A stretch of DNA of 64,000 bases from Lepidodermella squamata (taxonomy: Eukaryota; Gastrotricha), in assembly GCA_047495785.1 (NCBI GenBank), contig JBLDXI010000026.1, forward strand, positions 558,001 to 622,000, in the 5' to 3' direction. Both the position numbers and the translations under genes were made by a program. The notes beneath the pieces are model-generated. The model saw only the letters and a list, made by a program, of their open reading frames with translations, had not been told where the DNA came from and searched no databases. Shown piece by piece: positions 42,351 through 54,931 of the stretch (position 1 is the first letter of the stretch; every line of letters begins with the position of its first letter).

Positions 42351-43623
42351 TTAGGCCATCGTCTCGGAATTCACATGCCGGATGATGTATTGAAAAGCCG
42401 CATTTTGTTGTGACAGTTCCGCCACGGCTTTAAAAGTCACCACTTGAGCTTGTTTTGCCAAACGGTAACACCTCTCGAAATTGTCCCGGTTCTTCATAAA
42501 TTCAACATCGTTCCTCGTTTGCTTTGTGTAAAGATTAAACGCTAGGAGAAGTTGCTGCTGGAGTCGCAAAATGCGAGCATGATTACGGCTATCATCTAGG
42601 GATTAATTATTATATATAATTGGAGATTAAGTGTAATTTTTTACCGTTGAATAGAAGAACACTCATAAGTAAAGCCGACTCGACAAAAGATGGGTTCCAA
42701 GCATCCAATGCATTCTCAAGCTCCTTGCAAACAGCACGGCCCTCCTTAGAAAATTGAAGAATTCAAGAAAGCCAAACTAATCTCTGAATAAACCTGAAAT
42801 TGAGGAAATGCGTTCAGAACATAAGGAGCCACATCGTAATCACTCAAACCGAAAAATCCTGATTTTCAACATTGGTATTAATTGTTTTAAAAATAATAGT
42901 AAATTCTTACCAGCTCCCTGGTTGCCTTTGAGGTTGAAATATACGGCCAAAACCGCCGGATAACTCACTGCCATGATGTAATACTTTTCCCCTATAGTCA
43001 GCCTCGTATCATTATCGTTGAAACAATCAGCATAGCCGTGACCGATATGGCCTGCTGTTACAAGAACACCGCATCCAGCATTCAACAGACTATTAATGTC
43101 TTGGAAAAGTTGCATCGGCCGTTTCATGCTTTTCTACTCAACATTTGTGAAAAATCTGTGTAATATTAAGATATTCAACTAACAAATTCCAAGTCGTGGA
43201 GTGATGTGTAAGCTTGAACAGATGTCCTCAGAATTTTTTCAGCACTCTCGCCGTCTATCAGGGCCGGATCTATCACTAACAGTTCACGTGACGGTGATTT
43301 AGCTCCTCTATATTCTGATAGATGAGAGCCTTCCAGGTATTTACCTAAGAAATAGCGAGAATTAGCTGTACATTTGGTTAGTGTGGCCGAGACTCACTCT
43401 GCATTCCGGCGGCTATGCATTTCTCGAGCCGACATCTCGGGCAATGCTTCCGATTTGTCACATCAAACGGACAATTTAGTAGGCCATTAGTACACATGAG
43501 TTGGAACCGGCTTCTTGCATTGCGGCGGAAGAATTTACAGCAAGCCTCACACGTTGAAGGCTGATAGTCCGGACGCCTTTTGACCGGCCCGTAGCAAACT
43601 TTGCAGTTAGTACTAGGTGTCAT
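42351..43623 (-). CDS. NR-E: nuclear-receptor-like zinc-finger protein
   Basis: Exons 43623-43398, 43344-43184, 43133-42911, 42858-42794, 42744-42645 and 42595-42351; 339 residues. The DNA-binding domain has a short finger II loop (Cys-x6-Cys) and a Cys-Glu-Ala-Cys-Cys-Lys-Phe-Phe P-box. The exon plan differs from NR-D: intron 3 is missing, so exons 3 and 4 are fused, and a new intron splits the old exon 4 between Gln-Gly-Ala and Phe-Phe-Gly. The 100 nt exon 5 is conserved. It is the downstream end of the ten-gene minus-strand array. Confidence 0.8.
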
Positions 43624-43864
43624 TTTAGAAAATTCGCGATTAAACGCAGCGCAGCGGAAAATAGATTTTAAAACTAAAATCAATATTTCCCATCAAGGGT
43701 TTTGAGGGAAAAGCCATATGGGGCAAAACCTGAGTGCCCCATAATGCATCCGACATCGATAAAAACAGACAAAAATCATTCAGCCCTCAGGTGGGTATAA
43801 ATTTTAATGGAAATATCTAGGATCAAATTTTCAGCTGATAATCATGCTATTATAAACTCGTTTG

Positions 43865-45152
43865 TTACAAGTGACTCATTATTCTAACAATATCGTTAGC
43901 AGTAATCAGCCCAGCTTGGGATTGCCTTGTTGCCTTGGACAACGCCCCGAGGAGATCATTCGTTGCGTTTACGGTTAAGCGGTAGCATTGCATGAAGAGA
44001 TCTAGCTTTTGCTGCATAGCCTGTGGATCGTTTTTCGCACAGCTAGAATTGTTCATGCTAAACGCAAGTAGCAGTTTTTTTTGTAACTGGTCGTTGCGAT
44101 GGCCTTCTTTATCGTGGAAACTCAGCATGCTGATTAGTAGCGCCGCTTCGATGAAAGACGGGTTCCAACTATTCAACGCATCCGCCAATAATCTGCACGT
44201 GATCAGAGGCACCTGTATGACCAAGAAATGCTTTGAATTACATTATTTCGATATAAATTCAGTGCTACCTTAAAATCAGGATAAAGCTCAAGAAATATCG
44301 GCGCAAGTTCGTTGTTGAGGCCAAAAAATGTCGATGGCAAGCTATTCGGCAGGTTGTTAAAAACGGCTTTGATATTGAACAGCGCCGTAGGGCTAATACA
44401 TTCCGTCATAACGCTGTAATCAACATCTAAACGCAAAAGCGAAGTTCTGAAAAATACAAAAATTTCTCAAAATTACTCACTTTCAAACTGTTTGCAGTAG
44501 TATTGGCATATTTGGCTTTCGAACTTGAGATTCTCTATACCGTTGCGAAGGATATCCGACATTTCCTTCAAGTCGGCTGGAGGCCGCTTCAAAGTGAGCT
44601 GTTACAAGTTTTTTTTTATGAATAATCAGAATTAAACTAATTTAAAACGTACGAAGTCTAGCTCATGCAAATGAGTAAAGGCACTCATCGAAGTTCTCAA
44701 CGCTTTTTCAGCTCCAGACGCGTCTATCGTGTCCGGATCCCGCACCAGAGGCAATAATTGATAATTCTGACTTATATCTGTTGCAAAATTATCTGAGCTA
44801 TTTTGCCGGACTGAAACCGTCGCGTAGTCGTTACCGATATATTTACCTGTGAGTTCAGGGAATAGATTATCTTTTAAATTGAGAGTGGAATGATTATACT
44901 TTGCATGCCAACAGTCAAACACTTCTTGAAACGGCACTTCGGGCATAAGTTGCCTTTTTCCCGTTTTGTCAGCTCGCATGGCTTGAAGTAGCCCTTTGGG
45001 GTTTGAAATCCAGCCTGAAGGCAGGGCAACTCTCGTTGGCTCTCGCATTGCCTTCGAAAGAACTTTCGACAGGCCTCACAGTTTGATGGTTGGTAATCTT
45101 TCCGTCGAGGAACGACACTCTCACAAACTCTACAGTAAGTAATCGATGGCAT
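43865..45152 (-). CDS. NR-F: nuclear-receptor-like zinc-finger protein
   Basis: Exons 45152-44900, 44846-44653, 44598-44481, 44426-44269 and 44212-43865; 356 residues. The DNA-binding domain has Cys-Glu-Ala-Cys-Arg-Lys-Phe-Phe-Arg-Arg and a long finger II loop (Cys-x13-Cys). Introns 1 to 4 are at the ancestral places, but the last intron is gone: the sequence runs straight through Ser-Phe-His-Asp-Lys-Glu at the point where all relatives splice. That exact loss is a mark of intron removal through a cDNA. Confidence 0.8.
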
Positions 45153-45514
45153 TTCGGATAAAACCAGGTGAATGTGTGGATATTGCAGTCAATAGTTATA
45201 GTTTTCCGTGATGCGTAGTTAAATCAAACATGGCATCGGATGATTAAAACGCGTCAGCAGTGTTGCTCCCTCTTGACAGCTGATCGACCAGCGTTGGGGA
45301 GTCGCATCTCATCCCACAGCGATGAGGTGCGAAATATTGAAATTTGTAGAAAGGTAATTTGCTTTGCGCTGACAACACACATTAATCAATACTGTACAAT
45401 TCTACTATAGACATGAAAAACCCTCGCACCGGAAAATGAGGACTTTTATATAGAAGCTACATTCTACAATGAATGATAATGAAGGAGGAAAACCCCGCCG
45501 CCTTTGACAGAACT

Positions 45515-46818
45515 TTATTCTTTATTATCAAATTTCAAATTCAAAGCAGCAGAGAGAGCACTAAATACAAGCATGTGCCGGGACATATCGGCGAGCGATG
45601 ACAGCAGTTTTTCCTTAACTTGGAGAGTTTGCCAATAGGTGCGAGTGAATAGGTCCTGCTTTCTTTTCGACGTTTCCGACCAGCCTTCGCTGGACCACAG
45701 CATTTGCAGTGTTCGATACATCTGCTTCTGCAAATCCGAAACCCATTTGTTTTCCTGTGATCGATCACCTGCGAGGGAATTTGTTGAATTCTCTCCTTTA
45801 TCTATAAGAGCTACAAACCTTGAAAATAAAGAATCGCCAGTAGCAAAGCAGACTCGGGAAAAGAGGGTCTCCACAGATTGAGCAAGTTCGACAACTCTTG
45901 GCAAGCAGCAAATGTGTCCTATTATATAGAATGAAAGGCTCTAAATTCTAAATATTCACGCTATGGATGTCTTATACACTGAATTCTGGAAAAGTATCCA
46001 ACCACAATTGAGTAACTTGCTCCGACATTCCGAACAAAGACGGGGGAGAGCCGTTCGGCAGATTTTGGAATACAGCCTTGAGAATAATGACTCCATTTGG
46101 GTTCACGCAATCAATTTTATCTAGAGTCAAATCAGCTCTACAGGCAGGTTCGAAATCTAAGAACGGGTAAAAATTCACGGAATTGGGTATGATTTAATGA
46201 GCAACATACTTCGGAATGATTCTCCATAATCTCTTCCGATTCTAGCTTCGATTGCGTGCTGTTTCATACCAAGTTCCACGATGGTCCAAATGTCGTTTAT
46301 TCTGTGGCTAGGTCGTTTCAGAGGAACGGATTCGAGACCATGGAGACACGTAAAGGCACTTGCCGCCGTTCGCAAGACAGCCTCTGCCTGAGATCGAAAA
46401 GCATCCACAGGATTCCTGACCAGCGCCATGTTTTCACACGTTTTAAATGGCTTTGAATCTGAAGAGGATTCGGATTCGGTCGAAAGCTGCTCGCTTTCAT
46501 CAGAAACCATGAATTTGCCTGCAAAATGAATGCTTTAACTCCGGATGCCCGTGTAGTTAATCACTTACTTTGCATGCCCATCATAAGGCATTTGTCGAAT
46601 CTGCACCGCGGGCATAATCGGCCATTCAACTTGCCGAATATTTCACAGCGGCTAGAAGTGGGTTTGCCGTCTTTTGCCCGTAAGCATTTCAACCTGGAAT
46701 GATTAGTGCAATTGCGCCGGAAGAACTTCTGACATGCCTCGCAAGAAGACGGCTGGTAATCTTTCCTTGGCGTTACTGGAGAAGAGCATATTTTACACAG
46801 CTTCGATGAAGGGGCCAT
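45515..46818 (-). CDS. NR-G: nuclear-receptor-like zinc-finger protein
   Basis: Exon 1 (46818-46569) encodes the DNA-binding domain (Cys-Lys-Ile-Cys; Cys-Glu-Ala-Cys-Gln-Lys-Phe-Phe-Arg-Arg-Asn-Cys; Cys-Pro-Arg-Cys-Arg-Phe-Asp-Lys-Cys). An upstream in-frame ATG at 46875 would add 19 residues; 46818 matches the paralogs. Exon 2 carries a Ser-rich hinge and runs without the ancestral intron 2 into Leu-Glu-Ser-Val-Pro-Leu-Lys-Arg-Pro. This fused exon 2/3 defines a subgroup, NR-G to NR-N. Later exons encode Asn-Leu-Pro-Asn-Gly-Ser-Pro-Pro-Ser and a final helical block ending at 45515. Confidence 0.75.
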
Positions 46819-46952
46819 TAAAGGTCTATTACGACCACCTATAATTGACCAGCCAGGCAAATTATCCAATTTCATAATTTTTTAGTAGTAAGAGCTGTAA
46901 AAATCGTTTTCCAAGAAAGAGAGTTGGCAAAAATGTTACAAAAAAAATTCCT

Positions 46953-48212
46953 TCAAGGAAACTGAATTGCTTTTGCCGCGGATTCGAAAGCTGGAAATTT
47001 CTTTGACAGGCCATCGAGAGCTGCCAAAAGAAGCTTGCTAACAGCTAGCGTTTGATTGTAGCATTTTCGAAATAGCGCCGATTCCTCGCCGAATTCTTGA
47101 CGAGAAATATCTTTTGATTCGCTGAACCAATGATATGTCAAAGCCAAGATGAGTTGCCGCTGAATGCATTGAACCCTTTCAATCCCAAACGAGTTATCCA
47201 CTAGAAACAGCTGCATAAAGAATGCATAATGAAAATTCAAAAAATACCATGGAAGTATAAAATGCTTAGTAGCAGCGAAGCCTCAGTGAAAGAAGGGTTC
47301 CATTTAGCGAGGTAAACAGCTAATAGCTTACACGCTTCGAATACTTCCTAATAGAAAAAAGTTAACTAGGTTCATAACTAGTTGCCCTATTGCTGGTCAA
47401 ACCTTGAATTCAGGGAATGCCTCGAGGTACATCGGGGCAAGTTCATCCGATAATCCGAAGAAAGTGGACAAGCTACTATTAGGCAAATTATGAAACAAGG
47501 CCTTGATATGTATGATGCTTGATGTTTTCAAGACAGCGAGATCTTTCTCTGTCAAACGCATGGCTCCATTGTTTGACGTTAAATCTACTTGTAAACTTGT
47601 AGATAGCTCCTAGAAACGCGCCTCGAAATGTATTAGAGTTACCTTGAAATGAAAGGCCATATCTGGAGCAAATTGCTAGTTCTGCCATTAACTGCTCGAT
47701 GCCCAGTTCTAGGAGCCCTCCTATGCTGGTAACCGTCGTATCTGGCTTTTTCAAGGGCAGCAGTTCGAAGTCATGGAGAAGAGTGAAGCCTTTAATTGCC
47801 ATCCTCAAAGCACATTCTGCTCCACTTCTTTCCCTCGCCGACGGTTCCAGTGGCAGGGAGAATGGCTGAGAAGCTGTATTTGTGTGGCTATCAGATGCTG
47901 AAATGTTTTCTGGAGATTTCTCTAAGAATTTGCCTGTTAAAGAAGTAATAGAATGTATGAATTTGACTTACTAAACTAACTGTTTAATCCTGCTTTGACG
48001 CATTTGTCGAATCTACATCGTGGGCAAAACTGGCCTTTCAAAGAACTGTCAATGGGACAAGATTCCAAGCGAGATTCCCCATTCCTGCATGTTAATAGCC
48101 AATGTTTCTCCACGTGGCGACGAAAAAACTTCTGACAAGCTTCACAGGTCTTCGGTTGATAGTCTTTCCGCTTTGGTACCACTGAATAACAGACCTTGCA
48201 ATAGACAGTCAT
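46953..48212 (-). CDS. NR-H: nuclear-receptor-like zinc-finger protein
   Basis: Exon 1 (48212-47981) carries the DNA-binding domain and ends Gly-Leu-Asn instead of Gly-Met-Gln. The fused exon 2/3 encodes a Ser/Pro-rich hinge and a Leu-Lys-Lys-Pro segment. The further exons (Ala-Leu-Phe-His-Asn-Leu-Pro-Asn; Trp-Asn-Pro-Ser-Phe-Thr-Glu-Ala) end with Ala-Ile-Gln-Phe-Pro at 46953. No frame break is seen. Domain order and family as for the neighbours; a role in transcription is assumed from the zinc fingers. Confidence 0.75.
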
Positions 48213-48336
48213 AATACAAAGTAAAAATGAAATTGTCTAAAAGAAATAATTCAACTATAAAGCTATCACGGCAGAAATTCATTGGTAATTCTTAATTAAT
48301 TAGTTGGTTGCGAGGTTGAAGCAGCAATAAATCAGA

Positions 48337-49632
48337 TCAAGTCAGATTGAGCGCAGAAGATGCCGCACTAAAGACTGCCATTCTTTGAGACATAATTGAC
48401 ATAAATGAAAGTAATTCCTTACGGATCACTAGAGTCTGTTGGTAGCATTTAGAGAAGAGCTCCATCTTCTTCCTAGTTTCCTCCACATCGCCAATCGATC
48501 GAGAGGACCACAGCATTATTAGAGCTTGGTACATTTCCTTCTGTAGATTTGTAATCCGTTCGCTGATTCTAGGATCGTCAACTATCAATAGACAAAAGTT
48601 CGTTCACAGCAAGTAAAATAAGTAAAAATTAATTACTATGAAAGAATAAAATGCCCATTAACAGAGAGCTTTCCAGGTAAGAAGGGTTTAATTGTGCCAG
48701 ATATACAGATAATTGTTTGCATGCCGCAACTGTTCTCTGAAGATATTGAATCAGAATTAATGCGCTTTATAGAAAATACTTTAGTACTTGGTATTCAGGA
48801 AAAGCTTGGGCAGAAATTTGAGTCGCCTGTTCACACATTCCGAGGTTGGCTGAGGAGCTGCCATTCGGCAGATTGTGAAACAGGGCCTTCACATGAACAA
48901 CACTCGTGGATTTCAATTCTTCCAAATCTGCCTCCGTCAGGCTCAATCGAGCTCTCATATTCATACCTTCAGAAGAATTTTTCCGGCGAGGCTAATAAAA
49001 TAACAGCAAAGCAAACCTCTGATCAGCTTGCCATACCCTTCGCATATCATTGACTCCATAACGGCCTGCTGGAGACCTAAATCAAGTACGGTTCTAACGT
49101 CTTTGATTTCAACAGTAGGTCTTTTCAGCGGCAAAAACTCGAGGCCTTGGAGCGATGGATAAGCAGTCGCAGCCATGTTCAACGCATTTTCAGCTCGAAG
49201 GCATAGTTTAGTTTGCGGATTCGAGATGATTGACATGGGTGATAGGTTGCTACCCTCCGAGGCAGATGACACCTGGTCACTAGTGGATTCTGCAAAACTC
49301 GTATTCCTCAGACCTTTAGCCATGAATTTGCCTTGATTACAAAATTCATAAAAATGTAATGAATTATTCGAATTAGTAGCCTTACTTTGCATTCCTGCCG
49401 CCAAGCATTTGTCGAAACGGCATTTAGCGCAGAATTGGCCTTTTAAACGGCTGTTCAGAATACATGGCTGGTTTAGAATTCCGGTTTTCGCCTTCATGCA
49501 GATCAGCTTTTCGTGCTTCTCGCAGTGCCGTCGGAAAAATTTCTGGCAGGCTTCGCACACCGATGGTTGATAATCTTTGCGGCGAGGAACGACCGACTTG
49601 CAAACTTTGCAAAGGACAGCATTAGGAGTCAT
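48337..49632 (-). CDS. NR-I: nuclear-receptor-like zinc-finger protein
   Basis: Exon 1 (49632-49386) encodes a clean DNA-binding domain: Cys-Lys-Val-Cys, Cys-Glu-Ala-Cys-Gln-Lys-Phe-Phe-Arg-Arg-His-Cys, Cys-x11-Cys and Cys-Ala-Lys-Cys-Arg-Phe-Asp-Lys-Cys. The fused exon 2/3 has a Ser-rich hinge and Leu-Pro-Leu-Lys-Arg-Pro. The last exon ends at 48337 (Ser-Ser-Ala-Leu-Asn-Leu-Thr). Best overall match is to NR-L, M and N in the final exon (Leu-Gln-Lys-Glu-Met-Tyr-Gln-Ala-Leu). Confidence 0.75.
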
Positions 49633-50037
49633 TATTTAGCTAAAGCCTACGAGCACATGAAGTCATTTGTGAGTTGTGAGCTTGCTGTGTGTGAAAAATC
49701 GATAAGAGACGTGAAAATTAGGAATGAAAAGGCGGGTAGAATGACAATGACTAAACAAAGTTGTGCAAAACACGACAGTCACTAGTAATGTGCAATGGAG
49801 AAAATACGCAAAATAACTAGAAGCTTCGTCGATTAGACGTCGATTAGACATCGTAAATAAAAAGAACGCATGAGTTAAACTGGAGCGTGCTTTCGAAATG
49901 AGTACTGTTAATGATATTGCTATTTTGATTTTTTGTTCGATTGATACCAGCCTTTCATTCATAAACTCTATTTTTTGTTTACTCACAACTATACTCATCG
50001 ATTCAATGCCCAATTTTATGAATTATTGAAACGCAGC

Positions 50038-51317
50038 TCATTCGAGTACAGCAGCGGCTGAGCTGAAAGCCGCGACATTAACCGAAAGCTGGTACATCGA
50101 AGCCAAAAGTTGCTTGCTAACTAGCAATGTTTGCTTGTAACACTGAGAAAAGAAATCCATCCTTCGTTTAATTATGGAATTATCAGAGCTGCTATGTCTA
50201 GCCGACCAGACCATTCTCAGCGCCCTTAAGAGCTGATTCTGAAGAAATGCAGTTGAGTTTTGCCGTTTTGACGTTTTGCCATCCTCTGATGATTAAATAA
50301 CAAAATTCTGAAATTTCGCGCAATTGTATGAAGCTTACTGTGAAAGAAAAGTATGCCAATCAGCAGAGCTGCTTCATCAAAGGAAGGATTCCATTGAGCC
50401 AAGGTTGCTGACAAAATTTGGCAAGACAGGAAAGCTTCCTTTAAGAGTAGTAGGCATCAAAGCATAATGAATTATGAACCTATCGATAATACCTCGAAAT
50501 CGGGGAATGCACCAAGATACATTGCTACCAACTCGTTTGACAAGCCGAAAAAGGTCGATGGACAGGTATTTGGTAGATTGTGATATAAAGCTTTTATATG
50601 GATAACGCTCGACGTTTTCAGCTCATCTAAATCTTCGTTGGGTATGTTTAAGCCGTTGGCGGCAGCCAGATCTGGAATTTACTCTCAAGCTGAACCTTAA
50701 GGGCTAAAAAATCATAAAATCAACTCACGGCAGAAAATTTGCCCATACTGAGCACACATCATTGTTTCAGTCATGAGTTGCTCAATTCCGAGTTTCAGCA
50801 GTAGGTCTATGTCACCAACGGCGGATTTTGGCCTCTTTAAAGGGCCTGCCTCCAAGCCATGGAGAAAGGTGAATGCCTTGACAGACATCATCAGGGCTGA
50901 CTCGGAATTGGTTAAGGCAGTAAAGGATGGCTTTGTTAGTTTGCAAATATTTGATGTAGCCGAAAAGTCATCACTAGAAGATTCGGCATGGAGTTTACTC
51001 CTCGGACGTTTAGCCATGAATTTACCTTAATTCCAATTGCTTTTAAGGAGTTAATCGTTTAAAGTAATTGACCTACTATGCATTCCTGCAGATAAGCATT
51101 TGTCGAAGCGGCATCTCGGGCAGAGTTGCCCTTTCATTTGACTGTTGAGAGTGCATTGTTGCTTTCCTGTAGTAGCCCTTAAGCAGGACAGCTTTTCGTG
51201 CCTCTCACAGTGTCGCCGAAAAAACTTCTGACAAGCTTCGCAGGTCGATGGTTGGTAATCCCTCCGTCGTGGAACAACCGACTTGCAAATTTTGCAGTTC
51301 ACAACAGTGGAAGTCAT
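50038..51317 (-). CDS. NR-J: nuclear-receptor-like zinc-finger protein
   Basis: Exon 1 (51317-51077) is the DNA-binding domain; ATG 51326 is an in-frame alternative three codons upstream. It ends Gly-Met-His. The fused exon 2/3 encodes the Leu-His-Gly-Leu-Glu-Ala-Gly-Pro-Leu-Lys-Arg-Pro segment shared with NR-K. The last exon has no internal Met, so it is easy to miss; read in the right frame it matches NR-K and ends Ala-Ala-Ala-Val-Leu-Glu at 50038. NR-J and NR-K are sister genes. Confidence 0.75.
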
Positions 51318-51678
51318 AGCTTTCAAAGTTCAGTCTGATAAGACATTAAGCTATTTGTAAATGCGTGAACTATATGTCTGTAAAAAATCCATAAAGAGTT
51401 GAGAATTTTGAGCGAAAAAAGCATGCAGAATGTCATTGACAAATAGGTCTTGCAATACAAGATCGCAAATGATATCTGGGCACAATTTCCAGAGAATGTT
51501 GCAATGCAAAAAATGTGAAGCATAATATAATTGCCGAAGAAACTTATTCATAAATTGCAAATCAGTTGTTCAGTCACGTCAAGGCACTCTTTAGATTGTT
51601 TCTTTATTCATTTGCATTAAAGCATATATCGATGTAAGGGCCATATTAATCATTAATCGAAAAATTCAGAAACTAATT

Positions 51679-52971
51679 TCATTCCAGTACGGCAGCGGCG
51701 GAGCTGAAAGCGGGGACATTTGTCGAAAGCTGGTACATTGCCGTCAAAAGTTGCTTGCTTACTAATAATGTTTGGCTGTAGCACAGAGAAAGCAAATCCA
51801 TTCTTCTTTGAATTTCGAATGAATCAGAGCCACTACCATCAGCGGACCAAAGCAATCTGAGCGTCTTTAAAAGCTGCTTCTGAAGGAAAGCTGTCGAACC
51901 TCCTCGTTTTGACATTCTGCTATCCACTGATTAAAATTCAAGAATTCGAGAATTTCACTCATATCCTGTAAATCTTACTGTGAAAGAAAAGTATGCCAAT
52001 TATCAGAGCAGCCTCGTTGAAAGAAGGATTCCATTGAGCCAAGGTTGCTGACAACTTTTGGCATGACTCGAAAGCTTCCTATTAATATTATAAATCATAC
52101 AAATTCTACTGATAACTAAGTTTCGCCATGTTTTACCATGAACTCGGGAAATGCCCCTAGGTACATTGATACCAACTCATTTGACAAGCCGAAAAAAGTC
52201 GATGGACAGGTATTAGGTAGATTGTGGTACAAAGCTTTTATGTGGACTACACTCGAAGTTTTCAAATTATCCAGGTCATCTTTTGATATTTTCAAGCCGT
52301 TGCTAGCAGCCAGCTCTGGAATTCACCATTAACATGAATCCTTTTTAAGACTCAACTGAAACCACTTACCGCTGAATAGTTGACCATATTCAGCACACAG
52401 CATTGTTTCAGTCATGAGTTGCTCGATTCCGAGTTTCAGCAGGTGATCTATGTCTCCGATTGCTGCTTTCGGCCTCTTTAATGGACCTGCCTCCAAACCG
52501 TGAAGAAAAGTGAATGCCTTGACAGACATCATCAAAGCTGACTCGGCATTTTGTAGATCAAAGGAAGTTGGCTTAATCGGGACTACAGAGTTTGCAATTT
52601 CCTTCTCATCTTTAGGTTCTGGAGAATCATAGTTTTTAGCCTCTTTGATTACTGTCATCGATTTGCCTGGATAAAATAAAAAGAATTCGAGTTTAAACGA
52701 AGATTTCAATGTCCTTACATCGCATTCCAATGGCGAGGCATTTGTCGAATCGGCAACGTGGGCATGAATTCCGTTTGCCGGCAACAGCTATGATGCACGG
52801 TGATACGGCCTTTACACCGTACTTCATTGTATTGAGGCAAATCAACGGCTTCTTACTAACGTGGTGACGGCGGAAGAATTTCTGGCACGCCTCGCAAACC
52901 GACGGCTGATAGTCGCGTCGACGAGGCACAGGCGAAGAGCAAACCTTGCAGAGGCTTGATTTGCGCTCCAT
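51679..52971 (-). CDS. NR-K: nuclear-receptor-like zinc-finger protein
   Basis: Exon 1 runs 52971-52719 and starts Met-Glu-Arg-Lys-Ser-Ser-Leu-Cys-Lys-Val-Cys. The exon junction gives Gly-Met-Arg-Cys. Exon 2/3 has an acidic hinge followed by the Gly-Pro-Leu-Lys-Arg-Pro segment. The last exon (Thr-Ala-Phe-Leu-Gln-Lys-Gln-Leu-Leu...) ends at 51679. LBD-like exons are about as similar to NR-J as the DNA-binding exons are, in keeping with a whole-gene tandem duplication. Confidence 0.75.
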
Positions 52972-53344
52972 TCTGCAACAGATCGAGTACAAAAAGGGAG
53001 TGAGCGTGTGACCTAGCTCAGTTTGCAGTATTGCAATTCGAGCAGCATTAGGTTGTCATAAGATAATTACTATCATCTGAACTGATGTGCGTGAATCGCC
53101 TGCAGTATGCAAATTCAATCGATAATTGCTTCAATACTGCTGTCTAGCATCTAGCAGGTCAATATTCAAGGTGTCGGAAAGCGTGCATATTCTGTAAATA
53201 TTACGCTTTACACTAACTGATCCAGTTTCTCCAATTAAAGATGGGCCTGCTCATTTTTTGTTTTTCACATTGAGAGCGCCGGATAGAGCTAAGTTATTTT
53301 GACATTTAATTTTATTACCATTTGATCAACTTATCAACGCCAAG

Positions 53345-54599
53345 TCAGGCTAAATTTAGAACGTTTGACAGCGAACTGAACGCATTCATTTGCCGTGATA
53401 ACTCAGCTACAACAGACAAGAATTCTTTTCGGATTCGTAAAGTGAGGTCATAGCATTTTGAAAATAATTTGATCTTTTGGCATGTCTCCTTTGCATCGCC
53501 AGTTAATCTAGAGGACCATAACATGAGCAACGCCTGGTACATTTGCTTTTGTAATCGGATTATCCGATCGCCCATCTTTGGATCATCAACTAGATACAAA
53601 CGTGTCAGTATTCAAAAAGCAGTGAAAAATCGCAAAAGTACCGTGAAAAAATACAATTCCTAAAATGAGCGAGCTCTCAATGAAAGACGGATTTAATTCA
53701 GCTAAACAATCTGCCAAACGGCTGCACGCAAGGAAGGTTGGCTGTAAAAATAATGAATCTTAAGCAATATGGGAAAAGTCGTCAAAATTGCTCACTTTGA
53801 ATCCAGGAAATGCCTGAATAGCAATGCTTGCAAATTGATTAGAAACGCCAAGGGTAGAAGGCGGACTGCCATTCGGCAGACTATTGAAAAGAGCCAACAC
53901 ATGGATAACACTCGTCGACTTGAGTGCATCCAGGTCGGCTTGCGTAAGACACAATGAATCGATTCCTATACATTTTCTACAAAAGCTGGTTATGATAACT
54001 ATAGTTAATCAAACCTTTGAAAAAATTCCCATATTCTTCACAGATCATCGACTCAATTGCGGTTTGTTCTAGGCCCATCCTCAAAACCGTTCCTATATCA
54101 CTGATCTCCGAGGCTGGTCGTTTCAGAGGTACCAACTCCAGTCCGTGGAAAGCAGTAAACGCATTCATCGCGTTCAAAATCATTGCTTCAGCTTTCGATC
54201 CTTTGTTAGTTTGCGGGTTATAGATAATTTTTGCAGGTGGTCGAATTAGTAGGGAATCGTACTGACGCACTGTGCCGACATTTTCCAACATGAATTTACC
54301 TCAACGACATAAGGAAAATCAATGTTATGTCGAGTTTCAGAGAATATCAGCTTACTTCGCAATCCTGCAGCTACACATTTGTCGTAACGGCATCGCGAGC
54401 ACATTTGACCTTTTAAATGACTGGCCAACTTGCATGGCTGATGGGTCACATCCTTGCCTTTATCCTGTACACAGACCAGCGCGTGAGGTTTTATGCAATG
54501 GCGTCTGAAGAATTTTTGACATGCCTCGCAAACTGTTGGCTGGTAGTCTTTGCGTCTAGGAACGAAAGACGTACAAATTTTACACAGGACAGGAGGCAT
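53345..54599 (-). CDS. NR-L: nuclear-receptor-like zinc-finger protein
   Basis: Exon 1 (54599-54356) has Met-Pro-Pro-Val-Leu-Cys-Lys-Ile-Cys, the P-box Cys-Glu-Ala-Cys-Gln-Lys-Phe-Phe and Cys-Ser-Arg-Cys-Arg-Tyr-Asp-Lys-Cys. The Tyr in place of Phe is shared with NR-M and NR-N. Later exons follow the subgroup plan: fused exon 2/3; Leu-Phe-Asn-Ser-Leu-Pro-Asn-Gly-Ser-Pro-Pro-Ser; Leu-Asn-Pro-Ser-Phe-Ile-Glu-Ser-Ser; and a last exon ending at 53345. No break is seen. Confidence 0.75.
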
Positions 54600-54931
54600 T
54601 TTATTCGAGGACGATAAGTTGTTTATAAAGCAAGGCACCCTGAAAAATCGATGAGGAACAACTAAAAAACATGAGAGAATGGCGGATGAGCTGCTACTAC
54701 TAAGTCAATAGAAGAATCCTCTCGTTTTACAAAATACGGAGCAATCAGATAATGATGCGAAGTTGAAAGAGACTCGTTTCATCCAATATATATCAACATC
54801 AAATAGAAATTAGAGATTAGAACCCGGTCGTTTGCTCAATTTCCATTATAGCAAACCAAGGATTTTATTTCTGAGAAAACCGAATTGATTTGCATGCGCA
54901 CTATATGTTGCCATGTTGTTAGCATAAATTG